Below are positions 41,541-51,552 of a stretch of 64,000 nt of DNA, piece after piece. The position numbers and the translations under genes are program-made. The first letter of the stretch is position 1, and every line of letters starts with the position of its first letter. Source of the DNA: G020348385 sp964410125 (GTDB lineage: Bacteria; Acidobacteriota; Aminicenantia; Aminicenantales; Aminicenantaceae). A model generated the notes under the pieces. It had not been told where the DNA came from, did no database searches, and worked only from the letters and a program-made list of their open reading frames with translations. The DNA lies in NCBI GenBank assembly GCA_964410125.1, contig CAYPGQ010000011.1, positions 1 through 64,000 of the forward strand. The letters are read 5' to 3'.

Positions 41541-43931
41541 ATGAAAACCAGAATCACTTGCGTATCAATCATTCTGTTGCTTTTTACTCCAATAGTCATG
41601 CCCAGTGATGCAGATGATGCCTCGAATCTGAACATTTTTGTATTTTCAGAATTTCAAATCAATACCCTTCCCGGTGCCTATTTCTATCCAGCTTTTTTTG
41701 AAAATTTCGCCCCCGATACAACGGTTCTCATCGAAGAAAATAACGGTTTTTCCATGATAGATTCGCCAAGGGTTTATTTTGAGGGAGACTCATACACAGA
41801 TTTCAATTGGTTCCATGATGGCTTTAACATCAATTCTGTTTTAGAAAGCGGCACGCCTGCCATACGCCTGCCCCTTTCATCCATAAAACAGTATGAGCTA
41901 AAAGGGGAATCGCCTGTATTCAGGAATTATGGATTGAATTTTGTCTCTCCCAACCTTGAAAAAACCTATTATCGATTTGGGATATCCAAGGTGTGGCCCC
42001 ATATGGGAAGCTTTATCCCTGCTGCCTCTATTCTTTCCGGCTCCCATTCCACGTCGGACGAAAGGAACAAAGTCCTTTATTCAGAACGGAGGAAAATTCT
42101 ATCCAATTATTTTGTTGATTTCTCCATAGGTCAAAGGTTCTTAAAATCTGGCATTTCCATTTCTATGACCTACTTTAATATCGAAAGACAGTTCAATGAC
42201 TTTGGTGCTTTTGATGAGACTTTTGCTGAGAAGGGAAAGCTCTTTCTATTGCAGTCGAAATGGTTGAAAGAATTCAGCGATGGCACGTTGGACATCACGG
42301 CTGCCTACAATTCCCTATTTAAAAATAGAGCGTTTGCTGAGCTGGGGAGACTCCCCCAAGAAACCTTGGACAAAAACAATGAGTCGTATTTTGCAGGCAT
42401 TAATCTAAAAAAAAATGGATTCAACGTTAGACTCTCATTTACACACGAAATGGAAAACTTGGTTCCTACGCGGATGAATTTTCTCAAAGACCTGAAAGAC
42501 AACGACGGCGAGGGCTTTTTTCCTTTCGAACGGTGGGGATCATTCTCCGGAAATGTATTCCGACTCTCTGTGGACAAAACTTATCCCTTCAAACAATTCA
42601 TAGATTCGGAGATCGGACTATTTGCCGACTTGAAACATGCGATGATCTCTGGCCGGGAAAAAGCTTTTGATTATAATCCCATAAGCTTCGACCAATCTCC
42701 ATATCTGGTAATTCTATGGGATGGGGGACAGGACTACCGGAATTACAACGCCTATGCAAAGGCAGGGACAGTGTTGCAGACTTCTTTCGCAAAATACTTT
42801 AATCTGCACGCTAAGCTTCTGTTTCAGTATTCTTCTCTCCGGTTTGTTGATCAGGAAAACAACCTGGCTTCTCTGGCCTTTGGTTTCGACCTGGGAGTAC
42901 AGTTCAGTAATAAAGATTTGAAAGTCTTATTAGCTTATGAGCGAATGCCTTATGAGATAAGAGAAGATGTGAATTTTTTCTTGGAAAGACAAAGGCCTTG
43001 GGGTACGTATCATTTTTGGCAGGATGAAAATCAAGACCTCCGGTATCAAAGAGGAGAAGAAGGGGAAGTTTTTGGGCACACCGGGGGGAAGTATCATTCT
43101 GTCGATGAGGATATTGCCTTTCCCTTCAGGGAAAGGTTTTTATTGAGTCTTTCTGTCCGCCTTTCCCAAAAATTTACTCTGAATGTGAAGAGTATTGTCA
43201 AGAATATCAGCAGCAACTTCTGGATCAAATTTAAGGATGAATATGGATTTTACCAAACGGTGAATGATCGAGAGCTTTATTTCTTTTCGGAGCCATTCAC
43301 GGATTATTCCCTATCCAACGCCAGTTTCGAGGACAATCCTTTTTATTTTCAGTTTCTGCTTCATCTTGTGGGCAAAGAGGCTCAGAAATGGTATTTCTCC
43401 TTTTCCTTTATGGCGCATCTAGGGATGGGAAACACCGCATTTGGTAACGGTCCTGGAGCAAATGATTTTGGCATTCTGGACGAGAGTCAGGCCAATCCCA
43501 ACACATGGATTAACGGTTATGGAAGGGTGGATGGTGACAGAGCATTTGTCGGAAAATTATATTTCGGCTTTTACTTGACAAAAAATCTATTCTTGAGTGC
43601 AAGCCTCAAATACCGAGATGGGAATCCGTTTGCGTTCATAGGCTCACATTATGCTAACAACCAATGGGCATTTTACTTGGAAACTATCCAGGCCGAAAAT
43701 ATGAAAGGTGTCAAAGGTGGACCGAGAGAGGATTTTCTCTCTGATGTAAGCGTAAAATTAAGATACAATTTCCGGCTTTTCGATTGTGATATGACCTTAT
43801 TCGGAAGTGTGTTCAACATGCTCGATTTTGGAAGCGAGCTGTCGGAATACGTGTTTTCAGGCGGGCTGAGGTATTCGAATGAACTTCTTATACCAAGAAG
43901 CGTTAGAGCAGGATTATTGATTAAGTTTTAA
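41541..43931 (+). CDS. TonB-dependent-receptor-like outer membrane beta-barrel protein
   Basis: 796 residues with a signal peptide (residues 1 to ~21) and a long run of alternating amphipathic strands ending in RAGLLIKF, a terminal-Phe signal for outer-membrane assembly. Residues ~90-135 (FNWFHDGFNINSV... SIKQYELKGESPVF) resemble the end of a TonB receptor plug, but the plug is much shorter than the usual ~130-150 residues and no TonB box or carboxypeptidase-like domain is seen. It may be a reduced receptor or a non-gated barrel. Substrate unknown. Confidence 0.7.
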   Translation: MKTRITCVSIILLLFTPIVMPSDADDASNLNIFVFSEFQINTLPGAYFYPAFFENFAPDTTVLIEENNGFSMIDSPRVYFEGDSYTDFNWFHDGFNINSVLESGTPAIRLPLSSIKQYELKGESPVFRNYGLNFVSPNLEKTYYRFGISKVWPHMGSFIPAASILSGSHSTSDERNKVLYSERRKILSNYFVDFSIGQRFLKSGISISMTYFNIERQFNDFGAFDETFAEKGKLFLLQSKWLKEFSDGTLDITAAYNSLFKNRAFAELGRLPQETLDKNNESYFAGINLKKNGFNVRLSFTHEMENLVPTRMNFLKDLKDNDGEGFFPFERWGSFSGNVFRLSVDKTYPFKQFIDSEIGLFADLKHAMISGREKAFDYNPISFDQSPYLVILWDGGQDYRNYNAYAKAGTVLQTSFAKYFNLHAKLLFQYSSLRFVDQENNLASLAFGFDLGVQFSNKDLKVLLAYERMPYEIREDVNFFLERQRPWGTYHFWQDENQDLRYQRGEEGEVFGHTGGKYHSVDEDIAFPFRERFLLSLSVRLSQKFTLNVKSIVKNISSNFWIKFKDEYGFYQTVNDRELYFFSEPFTDYSLSNASFEDNPFYFQFLLHLVGKEAQKWYFSFSFMAHLGMGNTAFGNGPGANDFGILDESQANPNTWINGYGRVDGDRAFVGKLYFGFYLTKNLFLSASLKYRDGNPFAFIGSHYANNQWAFYLETIQAENMKGVKGGPREDFLSDVSVKLRYNFRLFDCDMTLFGSVFNMLDFGSELSEYVFSGGLRYSNELLIPRSVRAGLLIKF

Positions 43932-43965
43932 ACTTTTCAAACTTTCTCACTTCCCGCTGAAATTT

Positions 43966-45306
43966 TCATCCTAAGGTCAATGTTTGGTGGGCGGTGGATA
44001 AAAGGGCACGCACCGGAACATTATAGGGACACGCGGATTCGCAGTAACCTTCACAGTTCTCGCATTGATCCGCTTTTTCCGATTCGAGAGCTGCATACTT
44101 GGCCATGGCGTGTTTCTGCCGGCCCTGGGAGACAAAATAATGGTCATAGCGCATGATGGTGTTGACCGGCACTCCATAAGGACAACTTGGCTCGCACAAT
44201 CCGCAGGCATGACGGCAATACAGGCTTCCGCACTCCTTTTTGTACGCGGATAAAAGCGCTTTATCGCGAGGTTCGAGCCGGCTTCCGGAAAGCCTGAGAA
44301 AATTTCTCATTTCTTCAAAATTCAACACGGTCACACAAACCGTGTGCACGTTAGGGTTGCTCAAACAAAACCGGATCGCTGCATCGCTAATCTCTTTTTC
44401 GCTTTTCAGGTTGTACTTTTTGATGAATCCCTGTGCGTTTTCTACTTTTTTCTCCATCCTGGCCAAATTCTCTCGATCTTTATCGGTCAATTCTTTTCCC
44501 TTTGAAGTCCGGGCTCTATCCAGCCACTCCTTCAGATAGTTATAAGACCGTATGGGATTGGTCTTCATCAGGGTTGTGCCGATATTTTTTTTCCCGCAGA
44601 CCTCGAGGACACGCTCACTCATGTCTTCTTTGAGGAAATTGTAGGCCAGGAGCATGACATCAAACCGGCCGTCCTCTGCAGCAGCCAACAGTATTTCTCC
44701 CATAGACACCTTGGGCTTATCCAAAATCCACTGAGAGCCGTGATGGGACACGCCGACAAATCTGATCTTTCCTTCTTTTTTTAGCTGTTCGGCAGCTTCA
44801 TGAAATCCTGGTGTTTTTAGCATCTCTACTGTTTCAGGGCTCGATATCATCAGGCAATCCAGGTAATCGATCTGGAGGGCCTCCATGACCCTGTTGGCCC
44901 TTTTTATGAATCCTTCTTTACCGATACCTGTTGTCCTGATTCTCCGGATAGACGTATCGGCTTGAAGTTTGGAGCTAATGAAAAGGGACCTCCGATCCCT
45001 GCCTTTAATGGCTTCTCCGATCTTCCTCCCGTGTTGGCCATAGCTTTCAGAGGTGTCGATGTAGTTCACGCCGGCATCCAGAAGTCCCCGGAAAGGACCG
45101 ACATCATCAAAATCTCCGGTAGCCAGGTCCGAGACTTTGAAACCGGTCCGCCCCAAGGTGCGGTATTCCTTGATTCGAGGAGAATCCGCATCGCTCTCCT
45201 CCTGTGGGCGGGAAAAACCAACTCGGCCCAAGATTCCACCACCTATGATTCCCATTGTCGACTTTTTGATGAAACTCCGTCTTTTTATGCCTTTTGTTCT
45301 ATTCAC
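43966..45306 (-). CDS. Tat-exported aldo/keto reductase with C-terminal ferredoxin-like domain
   Basis: 446 residues. The N-terminus has a twin-arginine signal (KRRSFIKKS followed by a hydrophobic stretch). The middle is an aldo/keto reductase barrel: YIDTSESYGQHGRKIGEAI holds the catalytic Asp and Tyr, FISSKL the Lys and FVGVSHHG the His. The last ~90 residues carry two Cys clusters (CGSLYCRHACGLCEPSCP and CENCEGYCESACP) fit for [4Fe-4S] clusters. Such fusions are annotated as periplasmic oxidoreductases; the electron donor is unknown. GAGGAG lies before the ATG. Confidence 0.88.
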   Translation of the reverse strand: MNRTKGIKRRSFIKKSTMGIIGGGILGRVGFSRPQEESDADSPRIKEYRTLGRTGFKVSDLATGDFDDVGPFRGLLDAGVNYIDTSESYGQHGRKIGEAIKGRDRRSLFISSKLQADTSIRRIRTTGIGKEGFIKRANRVMEALQIDYLDCLMISSPETVEMLKTPGFHEAAEQLKKEGKIRFVGVSHHGSQWILDKPKVSMGEILLAAAEDGRFDVMLLAYNFLKEDMSERVLEVCGKKNIGTTLMKTNPIRSYNYLKEWLDRARTSKGKELTDKDRENLARMEKKVENAQGFIKKYNLKSEKEISDAAIRFCLSNPNVHTVCVTVLNFEEMRNFLRLSGSRLEPRDKALLSAYKKECGSLYCRHACGLCEPSCPYGVPVNTIMRYDHYFVSQGRQKHAMAKYAALESEKADQCENCEGYCESACPYNVPVRALLSTAHQTLTLG

Positions 45307-45402
45307 GTCTACTCCTCAAATACATTGTCATTTCGTTAAATGCTTTGCACAAAATATGCCAATAATTTTTCTAGGGGTAGGCTAATTTTTAGCAAGCGCC
45401 AC

Positions 45403-45452
45403 CTGTTCATTATTGAACAGTCTGTATGCGGATATGAACAGCTCTGGCTGTT
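45403..45452. repeat. two adjacent hairpins in a 453-bp divergent intergenic region
   Basis: CTGTTCA-TTAT-TGAACAG (45403-45420) has perfect 7-bp arms; AACAG-CTCTGG-CTGTT (45437-45452) follows with the same core. They lie between the divergent reductase and dipeptidase genes and could be regulator sites. The rest of 45307-45694 shows nothing else. Confidence 0.35.
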
Positions 45453-45694
45453 TGACGTATCCCCCATTAAATTTTTTTCACTCGATTGATGCCTTCCGGA
45501 ATAATCGGATCTGTTTGTACTTTGTGAGACAAATATAATTTTCATCTGATTCCAAAGTTTCGAGAAAAAGAGCAAATTCTTCAAGCCATAAACAAAAGCA
45601 AGGAACGGCTTGAAAAGGCTTAGGACATCATGTAATCGTATATGGAGAGGTCATAAGTATTAAATCAAGTTTTTAGAAATGCTAACTTTAAAGG

Positions 45695-45723
45695 TTGACA
45701 GGATCTGCGGCAATTTTGATAAT
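45695..45723 (+). promoter_or_regulatory. promoter of the C69 dipeptidase gene
   Basis: TTGACA (45695-45700), 17-bp spacer, GATAAT (45718-45723). Transcription should begin near 45730, which excludes the longer reading frame from 45679 and agrees with AAGGAG at 45747-45752 before the ATG at 45760. Confidence 0.65.
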
Positions 45724-45759
45724 GAGAGGTTGAGTACAAAATGTCAAAGGAGTGATCCC

Positions 45760-47400
45760 ATGAAAGCTTTCCGTATAACAACAAAATTCAAAGCATTTTT
45801 CTTATTCTCAGCCATATTGCTGATATCTGCATCTTTTCTGCTGTTTTCCTCGGCCACTCAAGATAATTCTCCATTCAGGGAATGGGAAGAGGTCGAATCG
45901 GGCTGCACAAGCATAATGGTAGGAAAACTAGCTTCAACCGACGGTTCGGTCATCACCTGCCACACATGTGATGGGAATTACAGAACCTGGGTGAAAATCG
46001 AACCTTCTGCAGAACACTTTGAAGGGGCGATGGCCAAAATCTATACCGGATTGATGCACACGGAAACATCCTGGGATCTGAGGGGCATTACAGAAAAAGG
46101 TGAAATACCCCAGGTAAAAAAAACTTATACCTTTCTCAATACAGCCTATCCCTGCATGAACGAACATCAACTGGCCATCGGTGAGACCACAATCGGAGGC
46201 AAGAGAGAGCTCCGCAACCAGGAGGGCATGTTCATGATCGAGGAGTTGGAGCGTATCACACTCCAGAGATGCACGAATGCCCGGGATGCCATCCGGCTCA
46301 TCGGGAAACTCGTTAAAGAATACGGATACGGAGACTGGGGTGAGTGCATCACAATCGCTGATAAAAAAGAGGTCTGGCATCTTGAAATTTTCGGAGAAGG
46401 CCTTTTGAAAAAAGGAGCGATATGGGCTGCAGCCCGCATCCCCGACGATCACATCGGGATCTCTGCGAATATCCCCAGAATCGCCGAATTGGATCTGGAT
46501 GATCCCGACCAGTACATGGCATCGGACAATGTTTTTACCTATGCGGAAAAAAAAGGATGGTGGGATCCCAACAGTGAAGAGCCTTTCAAATTTTGGAAAG
46601 CTTACAGCGGTAGAAAACCATTTTCGAGCAGGGAATATTTTGTTTTTAACACATTAGCTCCATCACTCAACTTGGACTACGAAGCTAAAGAACTCCCCTT
46701 CTCAGTAAAACCGGATAATAAAGTATCGGTAAGAGATGTCATCAAGATGTACCGGGAAACTTATGCAGGGACTGAATGGGGCATGACCAAAAACCTTATG
46801 ACCAAAGCCCGGCGCAGCGATAAAATGGAAAAGAGCCCGATCGCCAGCCCCTGGATGTCCGGGGATATGCGCACTTTGCTTAACACTCTAAAGCCTGGAG
46901 CTGTGGAGCGGTATCGGGCAATTGCAATCGCTGGATGTTCCTATTCCCATATCACCCAATGTCGGGATTGGCTCCCTGATCCAGTGGGAGGCATTAGCTG
47001 GTTCGCTTTTGATAATCCCGGCCAAAGCGCAAGAATTCCCATTTTTGCGGGAGTGACAGAGCTTCCCCCCAGTTTTGAGGTGTGTGCTCAGCACCGGTTT
47101 CGCAGCGATTCGGCAGCCTGGGCCTTCCGAAGAGCCAACAAACTTGCGACATTTAAATGGGGACAAACAAAAGAATATATTGAAAAAGCAATAAAACAAT
47201 TCGAAGAGAAAGCTTTTAACGACCTGCCTGATGTTGAAAAAAAAGTTCTGGAGCTTTACAACGGCGGCAAAACGGAAGAGGATATCCTAAAAGCCAAACA
47301 ATATCTCACCAAGTATACCAATGATTTTGCCCGTGCTGCAATTCATAAATATTTGGAGCTTGGAGACAAATTCTGGGCCTTTCTTGCAAGAGGATATTGA
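45760..47400 (+). CDS. secreted C69-family dipeptidase
   Basis: 546 residues from the ATG at 45760 with AAGGAG seven bases upstream. A long signal peptide (residues ~8-31) is followed by SGCTSIMVGKLASTDGS, whose Cys matches the N-terminal nucleophile of the C69 (Ntn-hydrolase) dipeptidases, then GETTIGG and GYGDWGECITIADKKEVWHLEI, also typical. The C-terminal part has the HRFRSDSAAWAFRRANKLA region of the family. Likely releases amino acids from dipeptides outside the cytoplasm. The Cys lies about 18 residues after the predicted signal end, so further processing would be needed to expose it. Confidence 0.88.
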   Translation: MKAFRITTKFKAFFLFSAILLISASFLLFSSATQDNSPFREWEEVESGCTSIMVGKLASTDGSVITCHTCDGNYRTWVKIEPSAEHFEGAMAKIYTGLMHTETSWDLRGITEKGEIPQVKKTYTFLNTAYPCMNEHQLAIGETTIGGKRELRNQEGMFMIEELERITLQRCTNARDAIRLIGKLVKEYGYGDWGECITIADKKEVWHLEIFGEGLLKKGAIWAAARIPDDHIGISANIPRIAELDLDDPDQYMASDNVFTYAEKKGWWDPNSEEPFKFWKAYSGRKPFSSREYFVFNTLAPSLNLDYEAKELPFSVKPDNKVSVRDVIKMYRETYAGTEWGMTKNLMTKARRSDKMEKSPIASPWMSGDMRTLLNTLKPGAVERYRAIAIAGCSYSHITQCRDWLPDPVGGISWFAFDNPGQSARIPIFAGVTELPPSFEVCAQHRFRSDSAAWAFRRANKLATFKWGQTKEYIEKAIKQFEEKAFNDLPDVEKKVLELYNGGKTEEDILKAKQYLTKYTNDFARAAIHKYLELGDKFWAFLARGY

Positions 47401-47484
47401 CCGCCTATTTCCTTAGAAGCCTTATTGACTCAGTTCCCTATTACTGATAACCTTTCACTGACCAATCAACGGGGAGAATAAGCG

Positions 47485-50202
47485 ATGGAATGCCCGAAGT
47501 GTGCCTTTAAAAATCCTGATAACACACAATTCTGCGGCAACTGTGCCTCTCCTCTCCATCATGAAGACGGATTTTCCTCGCTGACCAAAACCCTCCAAGT
47601 GTCGACCAATCAGTTGGTTCAAGGCAGTATCTTCGCCGGGAAATACAAAATCCTCGAAAGATTGGGGATAGGAGGGATGGGGGTCGTTTACAAGGCGGAG
47701 GACACCAAACTCAAACGGACGGTTGCGTTAAAATTTCTATCGCCCGAGCTCACACAGAATGAACGGGCAAGAGAACGTTTTATCCATGAGGCACAGGCAG
47801 CTTCAGCTTTGGACCACCCCAACATCTGTACCATCCACGAAATCGATGAGATCGAGGAAGGACAGATGTATATCGCTATGGCTTTCTACACCGGAGAAAG
47901 TCTGAAGGAGAGGCTCTCAAAAAATCCCCTGAACTTGAAAGACACTTTGGACGTAGCTATCCAGGTCTCCAAGGGATTGGCCAAAGCCCATGAGCATGAC
48001 ATCGTTCACCGCGATATCAAACCGGCGAACATCATGATGACGGATGATGGGCTGGTCAAGATCGTTGATTTTGGCGTGGCCAAACTCTCGGGATCGACAC
48101 GGGTCACGAGAGATGGCACGGCAGTGGGCACGGCAGCATACATGTCGCCTGAGCAGGCACGGGGGGAAGAAGTCGATCAAAAAACGGATATCTGGTCGTT
48201 GGGAGTTGTGCTTTCAGAGATCGTGACGGGGGAACCTCCGTTCAAAGGGGAGAACGAGCAGGCCATCCTGTATTCCATCTTGAACAGGGAGCCCCACACC
48301 GTCAAAAGGTTGGAAACAGCCTTTCCAAAGGAACTGGAACAGATCATTCGACGGGCCCTGTCCAAGGAGCCCAAAAAGAGATTTTCTACGGCAAAAGAAT
48401 TGTCTCAAGTCTTGGAGGATTTGAAGTTGAAATTGATCACAGGGGCAACTTTCCCCACGCGGACGGTTATCTTCCGTCAACCGCGCAAGCGCCTGATAAT
48501 CGGGAGTGCTGTTGCGGTGTTTGTGCTTGCAACAGTGCTCGTGACCTGGATGCTGACACGGCAAAGCCTTTCCTTTAACGAACGGGATAAATTGCTCGTT
48601 GCCGATGTGGACAACCAAACTGAGGATTCTGTGTTCGACATGGCCCTTCAGACAGCCATCGAGGCAGATCTACAGCAGTCCCCTTATGCCAGTATTTTCG
48701 ATAAGGGGCAGGTGGCAGAAACCTTAAAACTGATGAAATTGGACCCTGGCTCTCACATAGACAAAGAATTGGGCTCTGACATTTGCCGGTTTTCTGGGGT
48801 CAGGGCCATGATCGTTCCACGAATCCTCAAAGCTGGGGAAGCCTACGAACTGCAGGCTATCTTGATCGATCCAAGACGGAATAGACATGTAGATAGGATC
48901 CGCGTTACAGTCCTCGGTCGTGAAGAGGTGCTTCTCAATGCCATCGACAAGCTTGCCCGGCAGGTCCGTTCTCACCTAGGCGAGTCCTTAAACTCCATTG
49001 AGAAGGCGGATAAAGCTATCGCTCAGCACACCACGTCCTCATGGGAGGCCTTGCACTACCTTTCGATGGGACAGGCGAAATGGAATGAAGGTAAATTCAA
49101 GGATGCAGCATCATTTTTCGAGCTTGCCCTAGAGAAGGATCCGAAGTTTGTGGCAGCAAGAGGAACGCTTGGTCTTCTACTCATTCAATTTATGAATCAA
49201 AAGGAAAAAGGCAAACAGGAACTCAAACTTGCTCTGGCAGATGCAGAGGACATCACACATCAGGAATATCTTTTGATCAAAGCGGTCAATTTGTGGTATG
49301 TGGACGAAGATTATGAGGCTGCATTGGAGGAGTACCGGATCATCCGAGAGCTATATCCTGACATAATGCAGGGCTACAACAATGCTGGAGTCATTCTCCG
49401 GAATCTGCACCGGTATGAAGAGGCTGTGGACATGTTCGAAAAGGCCGCAGAAGTTGCTCCGAGTAATAGCATCCCTCTTGCGAATCTTTGGTGGACTCAC
49501 CTAACCTCCCGGAAAGATCCGGTTTCCGCAGAAGAAGCAGGACGTCGTGTCGTGGCTCTTGGACCTGAGATCGCCATCCATCACCACTGGCAAGGGTATG
49601 CGTTGGCCGCACAGGCCAGATTTGACGAGGCTATCGAATCCTATAAAAAAGTCCTATCTCTCGAATCCCAACATCCTTGGGGATTGCCGAACATCGCGTA
49701 TATCCTGTTGGCTGCCGGAAGAGCCGAAGAGGCCGTGTCGTATTTCAAGCAAATCCGCAAACTCGTTCAACAAGGACGTATGCAGGATTATCATCCCTCC
49801 GTTTGTTTTTATTTGGCCTTAGCCTTGAGGGAATCGGGTGAATCAGAGGCCGCCATAAAAATCGCAGAAGAGGGAATCGACGATCTTAAAAAGGAAGTCG
49901 GGGAGAAATGGGAAGCGGCGTGGATACCTCTTATGATGGCAAAGCTCGAAATAGCTAGCGGGAAGGTCGACAGAGTAGACGAATATGTCAACCAAGCTAA
50001 ATCTTTGGGATTGAACGACCAAGGGGCTAAAATCTATCTGGCTGAGGTCTATGCGCTATCCGACAAGTCAAACGAGGCCATCGACATGTTAAAACAAGTC
50101 CTCGAGTCCGGGTACCCCGATCCTTACTTCTTGCAGATTTTTCCGGCCTTCCACTCTTTGCAGGCCGATCCAGATTTTAGAGAGCTCTTTCGTTTCGAGT
50201 AA
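47485..50202 (+). CDS. membrane serine/threonine protein kinase with zinc ribbon and TPR repeats
   Basis: 905 residues. N-terminal zinc ribbon (CPKC...CGNC, residues 3-21). Hanks-type kinase domain from ~53 to ~310: glycine loop LGIGGMGVVY, VALKF Lys, HRDIKPAN at ~175, DFGVAK at ~195 and MSPEQARG. A single transmembrane helix near 337-356 is followed by a predicted extracytoplasmic half with TPR-like repeats (e.g. YLSMGQAKWNEGKFKDAASFFELALEKDP). The kinase should be active, since all catalytic residues are visible. The stimulus is unknown. Confidence 0.9.
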   Translation: MECPKCAFKNPDNTQFCGNCASPLHHEDGFSSLTKTLQVSTNQLVQGSIFAGKYKILERLGIGGMGVVYKAEDTKLKRTVALKFLSPELTQNERARERFIHEAQAASALDHPNICTIHEIDEIEEGQMYIAMAFYTGESLKERLSKNPLNLKDTLDVAIQVSKGLAKAHEHDIVHRDIKPANIMMTDDGLVKIVDFGVAKLSGSTRVTRDGTAVGTAAYMSPEQARGEEVDQKTDIWSLGVVLSEIVTGEPPFKGENEQAILYSILNREPHTVKRLETAFPKELEQIIRRALSKEPKKRFSTAKELSQVLEDLKLKLITGATFPTRTVIFRQPRKRLIIGSAVAVFVLATVLVTWMLTRQSLSFNERDKLLVADVDNQTEDSVFDMALQTAIEADLQQSPYASIFDKGQVAETLKLMKLDPGSHIDKELGSDICRFSGVRAMIVPRILKAGEAYELQAILIDPRRNRHVDRIRVTVLGREEVLLNAIDKLARQVRSHLGESLNSIEKADKAIAQHTTSSWEALHYLSMGQAKWNEGKFKDAASFFELALEKDPKFVAARGTLGLLLIQFMNQKEKGKQELKLALADAEDITHQEYLLIKAVNLWYVDEDYEAALEEYRIIRELYPDIMQGYNNAGVILRNLHRYEEAVDMFEKAAEVAPSNSIPLANLWWTHLTSRKDPVSAEEAGRRVVALGPEIAIHHHWQGYALAAQARFDEAIESYKKVLSLESQHPWGLPNIAYILLAAGRAEEAVSYFKQIRKLVQQGRMQDYHPSVCFYLALALRESGESEAAIKIAEEGIDDLKKEVGEKWEAAWIPLMMAKLEIASGKVDRVDEYVNQAKSLGLNDQGAKIYLAEVYALSDKSNEAIDMLKQVLESGYPDPYFLQIFPAFHSLQADPDFRELFRFE

Positions 50203-50204
50203 AT

Positions 50205-50501
50205 TTATTTTTCCGGGCGCTTCACTGTCAAAACCAATCTTTTAACGGATTGGACAACCACTTCATCTCCGGGATAAAAAGAGGTATCGCTGATGGCTTT
50301 CCAAAGTTCCCCATGGACAAAGACTTTGCCCTTTGTCCCTTTCCACTCTTTCACTTCAGCGATTAAACCGATCATGCCCGATTCTCCTGTGGGAGACCGC
50401 CTCCTTTTTTTTGTGATCAGCCAGATTACCGGCAAGATCACATGTTCCCCGAACTCAAAAAGGACGTAGGCAATGACCAAGATCAACAGAATTTTTAGCA
50501 T
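50205..50501 (-). CDS. NfeD-like small membrane protein
   Basis: 98 residues: one transmembrane helix (residues ~3-33), a basic stretch KKRRRS, then an OB-fold-like domain (MIGLIAEVKEW...GKVFVHGELWKAISD...GDEVVVQSVKRLVLTV) that matches the NfeD C-terminal domain. Short forms without the serine-protease part usually partner with stomatin-like proteins; no such partner is in the window. It converges with the kinase gene at 2-bp distance. Confidence 0.8.
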   Translation of the reverse strand: MLKILLILVIAYVLFEFGEHVILPVIWLITKKRRRSPTGESGMIGLIAEVKEWKGTKGKVFVHGELWKAISDTSFYPGDEVVVQSVKRLVLTVKRPEK

Positions 50502-50622
50502 CTGATTATTGATGTGAAAAGATAATAATTGAAAAAATCATAAGAGGCAAATAGTTGGATTGAATTTACAGGAATGCTGTGTTATAAGCAGATAGACGCA
50601 GACCGGGAGAACGAGTCGGATC

Positions 50623-51537
50623 ATGAAGGTGAACATACCAGAGGACTACAAGCCCTATCTAAGAATCGGAACGTGCTCCTGGAAGTTCGATTCATGGAAA
50701 GGGCTTTTTTACGATGCAGACAAAAATTACAGACCGGATGATTATCTTACCGACTACTCCAGGCATCTCGACTCGGTAGAGATCGATCAGTGGTTTTGGA
50801 GTTTATTCCCTGGTGGGATCAAACTTCCCGATATCGGGGCTGTGAAATCTTATGCCAATAGCGTTCCCGATGATTTCCTTTTTACGGTCAAAGCCCCGAA
50901 CTCGTTGACGCTGACTCATTTTTATGCCAAACAGCCGAAAAAATATGCTGAATATGCAGGTCAGGCGAACAAACATTTTCTGGATAATGAACTTTTGGAA
51001 AGGTTTCTCGAGCGACTGACATTGATGGAAAGCAAGTTGGGTCCCATCATGTTCCAGTTCGAATACCTCAATAAAAAAAAGATGCCGTCGAAAGAGTTGT
51101 TTTTCGACAAGTTCCATGAATTCATCATCAAGGCACCGAAAGGCTATCATTACGCCGTGGAGATTCGCAATCCTAACTACCTTTCCCCTACTTTTTTCAA
51201 ATTCCTCGATGACCACGATCTCGGGTATGTTTATCTGGAAGGTTATTACATGCCCCACATCGGAGAGGTGTACGAAAAGTTCCAGCCTGCGACAGCGGAT
51301 TTTTGCATCATCCGGCTCCACGGCAGCGACAGATTAGAGATTGAAACAAAAACAGGAGGATTGTGGAATCGGGTTATTTCTCCCAAGCCAAAAGGACTGA
51401 AGGCGGCCGCACAAATTGTGCGCACCAACCGCAAACAGAACGTTTTTACCTATGTGAATCTCAACAACCACTTCGAAGGAAGCGCTCCGGTAACCGCCGA
51501 ACGATTCATCGACACTCTTGAAAAAAATGATTTTTAA
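50623..51537 (+). CDS. DUF72 (YecE-like) family protein
   Basis: 304 residues. The start RIGTCSWKFDSWKGLFY, the VEIDQWFWSLF and FTVKAPNSLTLTHFY segments and the end FTYVNLNNHFEGSAPVTAERF are hallmarks of the DUF72 TIM-barrel family. The biochemical role of the family is not established. AATCGG and a weak GGAGA lie upstream; start chosen at the only suitable ATG. Confidence 0.9.
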   Translation: MKVNIPEDYKPYLRIGTCSWKFDSWKGLFYDADKNYRPDDYLTDYSRHLDSVEIDQWFWSLFPGGIKLPDIGAVKSYANSVPDDFLFTVKAPNSLTLTHFYAKQPKKYAEYAGQANKHFLDNELLERFLERLTLMESKLGPIMFQFEYLNKKKMPSKELFFDKFHEFIIKAPKGYHYAVEIRNPNYLSPTFFKFLDDHDLGYVYLEGYYMPHIGEVYEKFQPATADFCIIRLHGSDRLEIETKTGGLWNRVISPKPKGLKAAAQIVRTNRKQNVFTYVNLNNHFEGSAPVTAERFIDTLEKNDF

Positions 51538-51552
51538 TTATTAATTTTGTAC

